From Desulfovibrio inopinatus DSM 10711 (GTDB lineage Bacteria > Desulfobacterota > Desulfovibrionia > Desulfovibrionales > Desulfovibrionaceae), in assembly GCF_000429305.1 (NCBI RefSeq), contig NZ_AUBP01000005.1, positions 124,001 through 188,000 on the forward strand: 64,000 bases of DNA. The letters are read 5' to 3'. Position 1 is the first letter of the stretch. Each line of letters starts with the position of its first letter. The notes under the pieces were generated by a model. That model did not search any database. It was not told the origin of the DNA and saw only the letters and a program-made list of their open reading frames with translations. The position numbers were made by a program, and so were the translations under genes. This document shows positions 44,342 through 53,508 of this stretch, piece after piece.

Positions 44342-44826
44342 TGCGTGACCTCCACGTCGCCTCCGGAATGAATCCACCCCGTCATACCGTCCGGCATGAC
44401 AGCAACGTTGGGAAATTCTAGGAAAACAAGCCCTTCAGCAACCTCATGACTCTTTGAACACGCAGCATCACTGCAATAGACAAGAATCAAATTCGACTTG
44501 GGAATATTCGAAACAGCAGCTTCAAAATCACCGTAGATCGCTTCCTGTGGTACATTCATGGCCGTCGGAATATGTCCCTGGGAAAATTCCTCGGAAGAAC
44601 GGGCATCCACAAATATCGCTTGATGCTCATCCAAAAGACGTTTCGCTTCTTCAATGGTAAGCTGGCGTGGAGCATTACTTTTCGCCGATTCCACGGAGTT
44701 GTGGAGCGACTGCCCGCCGAAATAGGGTCGCACCATGTCACTTGCATAGGCAAGAATCACGGCCAAGAGTAATAATCCGAATGCCTGCAGGCCTGCCCGG
44801 ATTCCTTTCCATTTCCAATTGGCCAC
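44338..44826 (-). CDS. Membrane-anchored rhodanese
   Basis: A 162-residue protein from GTG at 44826, with AAGGAG upstream. One N-terminal helix (AFGLLLLAVILAYASDM) anchors a periplasmic rhodanese domain (FVDARSSEEFSQGHIPTAMN, ILVYCSDAACSKSHEVA). The active-site loop is CSDAACS with two cysteines. It probably works with the MauE-like protein encoded next, moving sulfur or redox equivalents outside the cytoplasm (inference). Confidence 0.85.
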   Translation of the reverse strand: MANWKWKGIRAGLQAFGLLLLAVILAYASDMVRPYFGGQSLHNSVESAKSNAPRQLTIEEAKRLLDEHQAIFVDARSSEEFSQGHIPTAMNVPQEAIYGDFEAAVSNIPKSNLILVYCSDAACSKSHEVAEGLVFLEFPNVAVMPDGMTGWIHSGGDVEVTQ

Positions 44827-44915
44827 GTACACTCCTTTTTCTTCTTTATCCCGCGAGGTTGACACTATTCGCGCTTTTCCCCATAGAGTAAGAGACAAAA
44901 GCAAACAAGGAAATT

Positions 44916-45827
44916 GTGATGAACCCAGGACCGTATCTTGAGTATTTCCAATTTTTACTACGCCGACTCTTCGGAGGATCGTTTATGAATCAACCATCAG
45001 GGAGCAATTCGGCCTCGAATATGACGGTCGAGGAAACCAAAACCTATATTCAAAATCACAACCGAGACACCTTCACCCTGCTCGATGTGCGGCAAGATTG
45101 GGAATATGAAGAGTTTCACCTTCCCGGAGCGCAACTCATCCCGCTAGCTGAATTGACCGACCGAATGAACGAACTTCCCCAAGGTAAACCGACTATCACA
45201 TATTGCGCGTCCGGCAAACGAAGCGCAGCGGCGGCCTCTTTGTTGGCCGGGCAAGGATTTACGGCTATCAATATGCTCGGAGGAGCCATGGCCTGGAATG
45301 GGCACACCGTTGAAGTCCCCGCGGATTTCGGTATGCAATTTTTCACAGGCAATGAAACACCGCTCCAATTATTCCAATTGGCTTACGCCATGGAGGACGG
45401 TCTGGAACGCTTTTACCAAGAACTGGCTGGCCGTATCGAGCAGCCCGATGTCCGGGAACTGTTTACAAGACTGGCCGGATTCGAAGAAAAACACAAGGCC
45501 CTTGTCTTCACCCTTGCAAAACGGGCAAATACAGGTATCTCAGACGAAAATGAATTAAAAACCAATCAATTCAGCAATGTCATGGAAGGTGGTGCGACCT
45601 CTTCGGAAAAAATTCAAGATGCGCTCCCTTCGACCATCCATGCCGCTTTGGAATATGCCATGCAATTTGAAGCAATGGCGCTTGACCTGTATATGCGTTA
45701 TGCAGCCAAGGCCGAAGTCGAGGAAACAGCCCATGCATTAACCGAACTCGCCGACGAAGAAAAACGCCACTTGCACGCGTTGGGACAACTCATGCAGCGT
45801 TACCCCGTTCTCGAACGAAACTCATAA
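44916..45827 (+). CDS. Rhodanese-ferritin-like fusion protein
   Basis: A 303-residue protein, or about 280 residues if started at MNQPSGS. Residues 35-135 are a rhodanese with the active-site loop CASGKRS. Residues 150-303 are a four-helix ferritin-like domain with Glu and His placed as in rubrerythrins (EDGLERFYQEL, FEEKHKALV, FEAMALDLYMRYA, DEEKRHLHALG). It has no rubredoxin part. It is divergent from the membrane rhodanese, with about 90 bases between. A role in oxidative stress or sulfur handling is likely. Confidence 0.87.
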   Translation: MMNPGPYLEYFQFLLRRLFGGSFMNQPSGSNSASNMTVEETKTYIQNHNRDTFTLLDVRQDWEYEEFHLPGAQLIPLAELTDRMNELPQGKPTITYCASGKRSAAAASLLAGQGFTAINMLGGAMAWNGHTVEVPADFGMQFFTGNETPLQLFQLAYAMEDGLERFYQELAGRIEQPDVRELFTRLAGFEEKHKALVFTLAKRANTGISDENELKTNQFSNVMEGGATSSEKIQDALPSTIHAALEYAMQFEAMALDLYMRYAAKAEVEETAHALTELADEEKRHLHALGQLMQRYPVLERNS

Positions 45828-45842
45828 CGAAAGGACACATAC

Positions 45843-46277
45843 ATGCAACCTGTGAATTTCCTCCTGAATATTCTTTGGCTCATCTTAGGTGGTATCTGGC
45901 TTGGTATTGGATGGTATCTTGCCGGACTTATTATGATCGTTACGATCATTGGCATTCCATGGGCCAGAGCCTGTTTTGTCATCGGAAATCTTGCCTTTTG
46001 GCCATTTGGCAAACAAATTGTGAGCCGCGAATTCGTCACCGGGCAAGAAGATGTCGGCACGGGACCACTTGGCTTTATCGGTAATATTTTGTGGTTCATC
46101 TTTGCTGGCGTTTGGTTGGCTATCGGCCATGTGACAGCCGCTCTCGCGAACTTCATCACGATTATCGGTATTCCTTTCGCCATTCAGCACCTCAAACTTG
46201 CCATGATTGCTCTGGCACCAATTGGCAAAACCGTCATTGATATCGACGACGATGTACGCGGACAACGCCTGTTTTAG
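45843..46277 (+). CDS. YccF-family inner-membrane protein
   Basis: A 144-residue protein made of two similar halves, each with hydrophobic segments and the repeated marks TIIGIPWARACF and TIIGIPFAIQHLKLA. That internal duplication is characteristic of YccF proteins, whose function is unknown. It begins 15 bases after the rhodanese-ferritin gene and has no other link to it. Confidence 0.88.
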   Translation: MQPVNFLLNILWLILGGIWLGIGWYLAGLIMIVTIIGIPWARACFVIGNLAFWPFGKQIVSREFVTGQEDVGTGPLGFIGNILWFIFAGVWLAIGHVTAALANFITIIGIPFAIQHLKLAMIALAPIGKTVIDIDDDVRGQRLF

Positions 46278-46405
46278 GAAAAGTTTCCTTTGTGAACTGT
46301 ATCAACTTATGCATTATGGCTTGTCATGACGACAGCCATAGTGCATAGAGTGAAAAAATACAGGGAATCATCGACTTGGAAATGCTTCTTCAGGAGGTTA
46401 CCAAT

Positions 46406-46699
46406 ATGACAAGACGATGGGCAATTGGAGTGATGATTTTTGCGCTTTTGGCTGTTTTCAGCCTACCGCAAACCAGTGATGCACAACGATATCCCAAAAA
46501 CATCATCCGACAAACTCAGGCGACACTCAATGCCCGCGGTTTTTATTCAGGTGGAGTTGATGGAATTTGGGGCCCCAAAACAGCACGTGCTGTTCGACAG
46601 TTCCAGGCTGCCAATGGACTGCCTGTTACCGGAACGCTGGAACCGGGAACGATTCAAGCCTTAGGGCTTCCCGCTCCTCCGGGACCACGACCGTATTAA
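46406..46699 (+). CDS. Secreted peptidoglycan-binding domain protein
   Basis: A 97-residue protein from ATG at 46406, with AGGAGG upstream. A signal peptide (WAIGVMIFALLAVFSLPQTSDA) leads to one peptidoglycan-binding type 1 domain (TQATLNARGFYSGGVDGIWG, ARAVRQFQAANGLPVTG). There is no catalytic domain. It probably binds the cell wall in the periplasm, and a strong terminator follows. Confidence 0.87.
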   Translation: MTRRWAIGVMIFALLAVFSLPQTSDAQRYPKNIIRQTQATLNARGFYSGGVDGIWGPKTARAVRQFQAANGLPVTGTLEPGTIQALGLPAPPGPRPY

Positions 46700-46717
46700 T
46701 AGTGTTTTTCCTTTTTC

Positions 46718-46752
46718 AAAAAAACGCCCTCTTTCAAAGCGGGCGTTTTTTT
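46718..46752. terminator. Bidirectional Rho-independent terminator
   Basis: CGCCC pairs with GGGCG around an 11-base loop, extended by a run of A before and T after, so it reads as a terminator on both strands. It separates the convergent peptidoglycan-binding and flavoprotein genes. Confidence 0.9.
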
Positions 46753-46776
46753 GAGTTCATCCAATCTCACTCTACT

Positions 46777-47388
46777 TTATGAGCGGTGACGCAAAGTGTG
46801 TGCTAATTGTGCTCCACTTTGTTTTGCCTTCTCCAGTATGTCTGGATGCGATTGAATACCGCCACGATCAAAAATTTTCAGTACCGGAATTTCGGTGATA
46901 ATTTCGTAGCCAAGCGCTTCAAGTGGCATATGCATGGCGTCTAAAGCAAATCCCATGTCTTTTTTATTCTCTTGCTCGGCAATAGCGACAATCACAGCCT
47001 TTCGGCCCTGCTCGGCAAGGTTGCTGGACCATTGCCGGGGTCTCGTATCCTTAAATTCATAAAAACAATACAGACGATCTATAAATGCCTTCATCCATGC
47101 TGTGATATTGTAATTATGCACGGGAGAGATCAGGACAAGTCCACGGCTGTTCAATAATTCAGGATACAACAACGTCATACCGTCATGAAAACGCGTGCAA
47201 ATCTTATCTTTGCGACATTTTTCGCACCCGATACATGGCTCATACCTGTAGTCACGAAGGTGAACACAATGTGTCGAGGTGTTGTCTTCCATGGTAACAC
47301 CTTCGAGAATGGCTCGAAGTAAATGATGAGAGTTCCCGTTCTTTCGTGGACTGCCTTCAACGCCTAAAATCTTTGTGTCGGTATTCAT
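46777..47388 (-). CDS. Iron-sulfur flavoprotein / NADPH-dependent FMN reductase family
   Basis: A 203-residue protein started at MNTDTKIL; earlier in-frame ATGs exist. The flavodoxin-like N-terminus is VEGSPRKNGNSHHLL, then the compact cysteine motif CIGCEKCRKDKIC, which binds a 4Fe-4S cluster in iron-sulfur flavoproteins of anaerobes. SPVHNYNITAWMKAFIDR follows as the FMN-binding loop. It probably transfers electrons; partners are unknown. Confidence 0.85.
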   Translation of the reverse strand: MNTDTKILGVEGSPRKNGNSHHLLRAILEGVTMEDNTSTHCVHLRDYRYEPCIGCEKCRKDKICTRFHDGMTLLYPELLNSRGLVLISPVHNYNITAWMKAFIDRLYCFYEFKDTRPRQWSSNLAEQGRKAVIVAIAEQENKKDMGFALDAMHMPLEALGYEIITEIPVLKIFDRGGIQSHPDILEKAKQSGAQLAHTLRHRS

Positions 47389-47598
47389 TTCTACGTTATG
47401 CATACTATTCACTACGGAAGTCAAATCCACTTATGAACGTGAGGGATTTACCGGGCACTGGCTTACGTGTTTTCTCAGAGGGAAATCATTTGTGGACATG
47501 GCGCTTCCTCCTCTCGATGAAGTATCGATGCCCTTTTTGCGGAGATGCCATGTCCATCCATGAGTACGGTAGCTCCCGTTAGCGTCAAACATCCACTA

Positions 47599-49158
47599 TT
47601 ACGACATACAATACCCTTTGGCGAGATCGTTATATGCTGCGACTTGTTCCTGCACCCAATCGTCACCCAGACCGCGTTCTTTAGCAATAAGGCGGGCCGT
47701 TTCCGGAGCGGCTTCAATACTTGCTTTCGCGTCGAGGAAAAGCGCTCTGGTCCGTCTGGCTAAAACGTCTTCTACAGTTCGGGCCATCTCTTCTCGTACG
47801 GCCCATACAACCTCCGCTTTCACATACGGAAGATTTGCATGGAGCTTTTCTGCCAAGAGAGGATCGCTCTTCATGAGTTTCTTCACATAAATTCCGTCAG
47901 AACCATACACATGGAGCGGGTCGGCGCGATCTACATTCTTAAGCCAACCATGAACCTTTAAGGACTTCGTCGAACACTCTCGTTCAGGTAAACCGGCCAC
48001 AAGTGCAGCGTGGTTGACAGTATCTTCGGCCATCCGCCGATATGTCGTCCATTTGCCACCAGTAATTGTCACGAGTCCCGTCGGAGATACAACGAGGTGA
48101 TGATCTCGAGACAACTGCGCGGTGCTCTGGCCTTCTTCTCCTTTCACTAAAGGACGCAATCCCGCGAACACACTTTTGATATCACTACGGGATGGATCTT
48201 TGGCCATGTACCGTGCTGCATTGACTAAAATAAAATCAATTTCTTCATCTAATGCACGCGGTTCAAGGTTTACAGCACTGACGGGTGTGTCCGTCGTGCC
48301 TACGACGACTTTATCATGCCAAGGCACAGCAAAAAGCACCCGGCCATCTGTCGTGTGCGGCACCATTATTGCTGTATCACCAGGCAGAAATTCCTTGTCG
48401 AACACAAGATGCACCCCTTGGCTTGGAGCGACAATGCTTCGGGCCTCGGGATTGTCCATCTTCAAAAGATCGTCAACGAATACTCCTGTCGCATTGACGA
48501 CCACCCGCGCATGGACGTCTATTTCACGACCGGTTTCCCGGTCCTGCACCACAACGCCATCCACCATGCGTCCAGCTTTCAGTAAGCCCTTCACCTTGGC
48601 GTAGTTCAACGCAACGCCGCCATGCTCTTCCATTGTTTGCGCAAGGTTAACAGCCATGCGGGAATCATCGAACTGCCCATCAAAGTAAACAACACCACCG
48701 CGTAAGCCGTTGGGTTCAAGATTGGGAATACGTCGCAAGGTTTCTTCTTTAGACAACATCTTCGACGGACCAAGTCCCAATTTACCGGCGAGCAGGTCGT
48801 AGGCTTTCAGTCCTGCACCGTAGAACGGACCATCCCACCATACAAATGAAGGAACGATAAATGCTTGGTGACTCACAAGATGTGGGGCATTCTGACTCAG
48901 TAAACCGCGCTCATGAAGTGCCTCAAAGACGAGTGAAATATTACCTTGGCGAAGATAGCGAACTCCACCATGCACGAGTTTCGTGCTGCGGCTCGATGTC
49001 CCTTTTGCGAAATCTTCCTGCTCAAGCAGTAATGTTTTATATCCGCGTTGCGCGGCATCCACACCAACGCCAAGACCTGTTGCTCCACCACCCACGATAA
49101 CGACATCCCAATATCCATCAAAACTCGTCACGTGATCGATTGATGAATTTCTATCCAC
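47599..49158 (-). CDS. glpD: Glycerol-3-phosphate dehydrogenase (GlpD type)
   Basis: A 519-residue FAD enzyme oxidising glycerol 3-phosphate. GTG at 49158, with AAGGAGGG just upstream, is preferred over longer starts. Motifs are VVIVGGGATGLGVGVDAAQRG, TSSRSTKLVHGGVRYL, VVVNATGVF and VTITGGKWTTYRRMAEDTV. No glycerol kinase or facilitator gene is adjacent. Confidence 0.92.
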   Translation of the reverse strand: MDRNSSIDHVTSFDGYWDVVIVGGGATGLGVGVDAAQRGYKTLLLEQEDFAKGTSSRSTKLVHGGVRYLRQGNISLVFEALHERGLLSQNAPHLVSHQAFIVPSFVWWDGPFYGAGLKAYDLLAGKLGLGPSKMLSKEETLRRIPNLEPNGLRGGVVYFDGQFDDSRMAVNLAQTMEEHGGVALNYAKVKGLLKAGRMVDGVVVQDRETGREIDVHARVVVNATGVFVDDLLKMDNPEARSIVAPSQGVHLVFDKEFLPGDTAIMVPHTTDGRVLFAVPWHDKVVVGTTDTPVSAVNLEPRALDEEIDFILVNAARYMAKDPSRSDIKSVFAGLRPLVKGEEGQSTAQLSRDHHLVVSPTGLVTITGGKWTTYRRMAEDTVNHAALVAGLPERECSTKSLKVHGWLKNVDRADPLHVYGSDGIYVKKLMKSDPLLAEKLHANLPYVKAEVVWAVREEMARTVEDVLARRTRALFLDAKASIEAAPETARLIAKERGLGDDWVQEQVAAYNDLAKGYCMS

Positions 49159-49315
49159 ATGTCCCTCCTTCACCATAGGTAGGATTCCATATTGGTACAA
49201 ATAATGACATCATGTCGTATACGACGCACTTCATCACAGAGCCGCGTCAGGAACGACACCAAACATATTTTTACTGCAGATACAAATACGATAAGACGAA
49301 ACGATGTGACAGCAT

Positions 49316-50068
49316 TTATTGCTGTTTCTGAATCCAGGCGAGGTATTCCTGATTGCCCTTTGGGCCTTTGATTTTGGAGGGAACGCAGCCTTTCCACACG
49401 AGACCAAGTGCGTTTTCGACACATGCGCGCACGAGTTCGATCGCTTCTTGCTGCTTTGCTTCGTCCCGTACAACACCTTTTATGACGGCTTCAGGGCCAA
49501 GCTCGAATTGTGGTTTGACGAGGACAACCATTTCGGCATGCGACGCCATCATCGGCACAATCGCTGGCAACACTTTTGTCAACGATATAAATGAGACGTC
49601 TGAAACAACGACGTTGACGGGCTCAGGCAACAGGTCAGGCCCAGCTAAACGCAAGTTCACCTTCTCCATGGATATGACGCGTTCGTCGGCAAGCAACTTT
49701 TCGTGAAGCTGCCCTCTGCCAACATCGACAGCATACACACGAGCGGCACCGTGCTGAAGCAGACAGTCGGTAAATCCCCCGGTGGAAGCTCCAGCGTCCA
49801 GACAAACTGCTCCGGTCACATCAAGTTGAAAGGCCTCGAGCCCGGTAAGCAGCTTATATCCCCCACGGCTGACAAACCGTTCTTGCTCGACAAGTTCAAG
49901 CACCGTATCAGGGGTAAACTGCCGACCGGGCTTATCGACCGGCCGGCGAATATCATGCTCGTAGTAGACGATCTGCCCCGCCATGATGAGTCGTTTGGCT
50001 CGCTCACGGCTTTCAGCCAAACCGAGGTCGGCAGCTAACTGATCGGCACGAATCTTTGTTTTGGCCAC
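49316..50068 (-). CDS. tlyA: TlyA-family rRNA 2'-O-methyltransferase
   Basis: A 250-residue protein starting at GTG. An N-terminal S4 RNA-binding domain (RADQLAADLGLAESRERAKR) is followed by an FtsJ-like methyltransferase (LDAGASTGGFTDCLLQHGA, VVSDVSFISLTKVLP, VVLVKPQFELG). Relatives methylate cytidines of 16S and 23S rRNA, or are called haemolysin A. It starts three bases after the thrC stop. Confidence 0.9.
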   Translation of the reverse strand: MAKTKIRADQLAADLGLAESRERAKRLIMAGQIVYYEHDIRRPVDKPGRQFTPDTVLELVEQERFVSRGGYKLLTGLEAFQLDVTGAVCLDAGASTGGFTDCLLQHGAARVYAVDVGRGQLHEKLLADERVISMEKVNLRLAGPDLLPEPVNVVVSDVSFISLTKVLPAIVPMMASHAEMVVLVKPQFELGPEAVIKGVVRDEAKQQEAIELVRACVENALGLVWKGCVPSKIKGPKGNQEYLAWIQKQQ

Positions 50069-50071
50069 GCG

Positions 50072-51520
50072 TTAGCCCTTGCGGTCAAGTCCCAGTCGAG
50101 CGACAACAGCTTCAGCCGCCTTGAGGGTATATTCTTTTTCCGACAACCGCTCTTTTTCGGCCGCTTCGATGACGAGTTCCGGGGCGTTGACGAATTCTTT
50201 CTTCGGCGTAATGCCATAGGCATCGGGGAAACTGTCCGTGAAGTACATATCCTGAAAGCCGATAAACTTGAGGCTATGTGCCGTGGCGTCAAGAATTGCC
50301 GTTTCCGTCGTGATGAGACCGAGTTCCTTGGCGGCAATAAGTCCGGCCAGGCATTCCCCGCCTTGCGTGCAACTGATATGGCCGTGCCGATTCGCCAAGA
50401 GCATCCCTTCAATGATGGCCTGTTCTTCAACTTGAATCACCTGAAAACTCCCCGCACCACCGAGAGCTTCATAACGATCAGCAAAATATTTTACCCGTGG
50501 GAACGAAACCGGATTCCCGATCATGGCGGCCTGCGCCACACTTGGTGTCACGCTGACGGGTTCATACTTCCGATCTTCCGATTTGGGAGCTTTGTAATAG
50601 CGATAGACAGGGTCGGCATGCGACGACTGCACCCCGAAAATCCGCGGTAATGTGTCAATGACGCCAAGGGAATGCAATTTGAGGAAACCGCTCATAATCG
50701 CCGTAACATTTCCGGCATTCCCGATTGGGACGAACACAGCCTTGTCGGCCATTTCCCAATTATACCACTGTGCGACTTCGAAAGCGTACGATTCCTGTCC
50801 GAGAATACGCCAAGCATTCTTGGAATTAAGCAAGGCAACGCGGTAGTTGTCGGCCAAATGCTCAACAACCTTCATGCAGTCATCGAACACACCTGGAACT
50901 TCAAGCACCACGGCACCACTTCCCAAAGGCTGGGCAAGTTGTTGCGGAGTGACTTTTCCCTGAGGAAGAATGACAACAGATGTAATGGGATCGCCGACAT
51001 ATGCGGCATACAATGCCGCTGCTGCCGATGTATCACCTGTAGATGCACAAACCGTCAGTACCGAATCCCAGCCATGTTTACGAACGAGCGCTTTCAAATA
51101 ACTGAACGCACAAGCCATTCCACGATCTTTGAACGAGGCGCTTGGATTCTGCCCATCGTTTTTATAGCTCATGGAAACGCCAAGCTTTTCAGTCAACGCC
51201 TTGGAAGCTGGAATAATGGGGGTGTGTCCTTCGCCAAGGAATACAATGTCTTCCGGATCGAGCACCGGAGCCATAATTTCATAGTACCGAAAAATACCAC
51301 GGAGTGACGCGTCTTTGCTGCATGCCCGTGCATCGAACCGCTTACGCCACACTTCGCCGTCATCTTCCTTGAGTGCCTCGAAATCAAGGTCTTCCAAAAG
51401 AAACACCCCGCCACATTTGGGGCAGGTATAATGCAGTTCATTAATATCGTATCTGGCCGAGCACCCCAGGCAATAATATTCCATGGAGCCGCGATAAGAA
51501 GGAAAAATGTCGATACTCAT
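50072..51520 (-). CDS. thrC: Threonine synthase
   Basis: A 482-residue PLP enzyme that converts phosphohomoserine to threonine. It has an N-terminal zinc-ribbon-like segment with two C-x2-C pairs (CLGC, CPKC at residues 16-38), the PLP lysine in NPSASFKDRGMA, TVCASTGDTSAAAALYA and GNAGNVTAIMSG. Members of this group are found in deltaproteobacteria. It overlaps neither neighbour. Confidence 0.93.
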   Translation of the reverse strand: MSIDIFPSYRGSMEYYCLGCSARYDINELHYTCPKCGGVFLLEDLDFEALKEDDGEVWRKRFDARACSKDASLRGIFRYYEIMAPVLDPEDIVFLGEGHTPIIPASKALTEKLGVSMSYKNDGQNPSASFKDRGMACAFSYLKALVRKHGWDSVLTVCASTGDTSAAAALYAAYVGDPITSVVILPQGKVTPQQLAQPLGSGAVVLEVPGVFDDCMKVVEHLADNYRVALLNSKNAWRILGQESYAFEVAQWYNWEMADKAVFVPIGNAGNVTAIMSGFLKLHSLGVIDTLPRIFGVQSSHADPVYRYYKAPKSEDRKYEPVSVTPSVAQAAMIGNPVSFPRVKYFADRYEALGGAGSFQVIQVEEQAIIEGMLLANRHGHISCTQGGECLAGLIAAKELGLITTETAILDATAHSLKFIGFQDMYFTDSFPDAYGITPKKEFVNAPELVIEAAEKERLSEKEYTLKAAEAVVARLGLDRKG

Positions 51521-51596
51521 ACATATACCTCGTGGTGTTGTGAAAAAGAGCGGACATATACGCAGGGTGAAACCAACGCTTCGGCCCTCAACATCG

Positions 51597-52103
51597 TTAT
51601 TGCGGCCATATAGCCCGAGCCGTCATCCCAAACATGATAGCGCCAGCACCAATTTTGACGACAATGCCGAGCACTTTGCCGAACATAGCTCCCATGGCGG
51701 CACGATGGCATTCTTGTGCGCTACGACAATGACCGTATTCAAAGATGAAACTTCCGGCATACGCTCCGGCAATGGCACCAATCAACGCGCCAATACCCAA
51801 AAGAAATGGTGTCCCAAGGATCGCTCCGGCAAGAGCGCCAATGAGCGAACCGATATTCCCTCGGCTTGTTCCGCCGTATTTCTTGCCACCAATATACTGC
51901 GCGACGAATTCAAGTATTTCGCCGAACAGGGCTAGCCCCACTAACCCTACATAAAAAAGAGTTCCCAAATGCAATGCGGGGTGCGTCCATCCCCAAAGAC
52001 CAACCAACGCCAAAATAATCCAGTTGGCCGGCAAACTGAAGATATGGAGACCGAGAACGGCAAACAGGACGAGAAGAAACAGGACAGCCGCAAATATACT
52101 CAT
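51597..52103 (-). CDS. DUF456 family membrane protein
   Basis: A 168-residue protein with four or five hydrophobic segments and glycine-rich helices (LIGALAGAILGTPFLLGIG, AIAGAYAGSFIFEYG), the pattern of DUF456 proteins of unknown function. It overlaps the stop of the upstream ligase gene by ATGA, so the two are co-translated. A conserved YIGGKKYGGTSRGNIG stretch lies in the middle. Confidence 0.88.
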   Translation of the reverse strand: MSIFAAVLFLLVLFAVLGLHIFSLPANWIILALVGLWGWTHPALHLGTLFYVGLVGLALFGEILEFVAQYIGGKKYGGTSRGNIGSLIGALAGAILGTPFLLGIGALIGAIAGAYAGSFIFEYGHCRSAQECHRAAMGAMFGKVLGIVVKIGAGAIMFGMTARAIWPQ

Positions 52104-53482
52104 GCATTGTCCTCTCGAAGGTCAACAACGCGATGCGCCTTCCCTTCGCTTTTCGGCAAGCTTTTTGGTTCAACCAATTCCACTTTTGGAGTGATGAGAA
52201 TTTCGTCACGCAAGCTGGAAGAAATACGCTTTTGCAGACCGGTCAACGCGCGCATATCCTCAACAAAAAACTCCTCGCGAACTTCCACCCGGACGCGAAT
52301 ATTATCCATAAACCCGTCACGATACCGTTCGATGACATAATTATCCCCAACTTCGCCAATCTGCATCAGAACGCGCTCAATCTGCATCGGATAGATATTG
52401 ACGCCTTTAACGATCATCATGTCATCGCTTCGTCCTGCAATACGTTCAATCCGTCGATGAACGCGCCCACATGGGCAAGGCTCTGGCAAAATTCGCGTCA
52501 AATCCCGTGTGCGATAACGAATAATGGGCATGCCTTCCCGGCACAAACTCGTCAACACGAGTTCACCGAGTTCGCCGTCAGGGAGAACTTCACCGGTCTC
52601 CGGATTGATAACTTCAAGATAAAATGCATCTTCCCAGACATGCAGGCCATCTTGATACTCACATTCGAACGCCACGCCTGGTCCATTCATTTCGGACAGA
52701 CCGTAAGAGTTGTACGCTTTCACTCCATAGAGTTCTTCAATGCGTCTGCGGATGCCATCGGTATGCGGCTCGGCACCGATAAGTGCAATACGCAAAGAAA
52801 GATCCGCCGGATTGCGCCCCATGTCCGAGATAACCGACGCGAGATGCAACGCATACGATGGAATGATATGCACAGCCGTGGCCTGAAAGTCTTCAATCAA
52901 CTTAATCTGACGTCGGCTGTTGCCTGCTCCGGAAGGAATCGTCAGGCATCCCAAACGTTCGGCGCCATTATGAATGCCGAGTCCTCCCGTGAACAAACCA
53001 TACCCACTCATATTGATGAACACATCGGAAGGACGTAGTCCAACCATATGCATGCACCGGGCCATGAGTTCCGCCCAGCTATTGAGATCGTTTTGCGTAT
53101 GAAAAATTGCTGTAGGCGTCCCCGTGGTTCCTGAAGACGCGTGCATACGAACAAGGTGTTCTTTGGGAACAGCAAGCATTCCATGAGGGTAGGAAGCACG
53201 CAGGTCATCTTTTGTGGTAAACGGCAAATCATTTACGTGATCAAGTGACGGCAAGGGCACGTCCGTTGCGCCCACTTCGCCGAGACGATCTGCATAAAAT
53301 GGGGAACGGACTGCACGTTTGAGAACCGTATTGAACCGGGCGAGTTGACACTGGGAAATAGCATCTCGCGTAAGACGTTGCGCCGCTTCAAGAACCACGT
53401 TTGACTCCTTGGCGTTATGCGCGCTTTTTCGCGCTCGGTGATAAAAAGGCAGTGTGGGAAACATACCGCTCGACACGGCCAC
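52100..53482 (-). CDS. Phenylacetate-CoA ligase family protein (PaaK-like)
   Basis: A 460-residue adenylate-forming enzyme. It has the P-loop-like MHASSGTTGTPT, YGLSEMNGPGVAFEC, YRTRDLTRIL and a GRSDDMMIVKGVNIYP hinge; no stop or gap is seen. In anaerobes such ligases often make or use aryl-CoA from aromatic amino acid breakdown; here no such partner genes are adjacent. The GTG start is uncertain, and an ATG six codons on is as good. Confidence 0.9.
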   Translation of the reverse strand: MAVSSGMFPTLPFYHRARKSAHNAKESNVVLEAAQRLTRDAISQCQLARFNTVLKRAVRSPFYADRLGEVGATDVPLPSLDHVNDLPFTTKDDLRASYPHGMLAVPKEHLVRMHASSGTTGTPTAIFHTQNDLNSWAELMARCMHMVGLRPSDVFINMSGYGLFTGGLGIHNGAERLGCLTIPSGAGNSRRQIKLIEDFQATAVHIIPSYALHLASVISDMGRNPADLSLRIALIGAEPHTDGIRRRIEELYGVKAYNSYGLSEMNGPGVAFECEYQDGLHVWEDAFYLEVINPETGEVLPDGELGELVLTSLCREGMPIIRYRTRDLTRILPEPCPCGRVHRRIERIAGRSDDMMIVKGVNIYPMQIERVLMQIGEVGDNYVIERYRDGFMDNIRVRVEVREEFFVEDMRALTGLQKRISSSLRDEILITPKVELVEPKSLPKSEGKAHRVVDLREDNA

Positions 53483-53508
53483 TGTTGCGGAAACAGTCGT
53501 ATCAGAGC

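Noticed and set aside
50672-51307. A 211-codon frame on the plus strand
   Set aside because: Antisense to thrC, whose PLP site and length are intact.
52133-53038. A 301-codon frame on the plus strand
   Set aside because: Antisense to the PaaK-like ligase, with no domain or ribosome-binding site.
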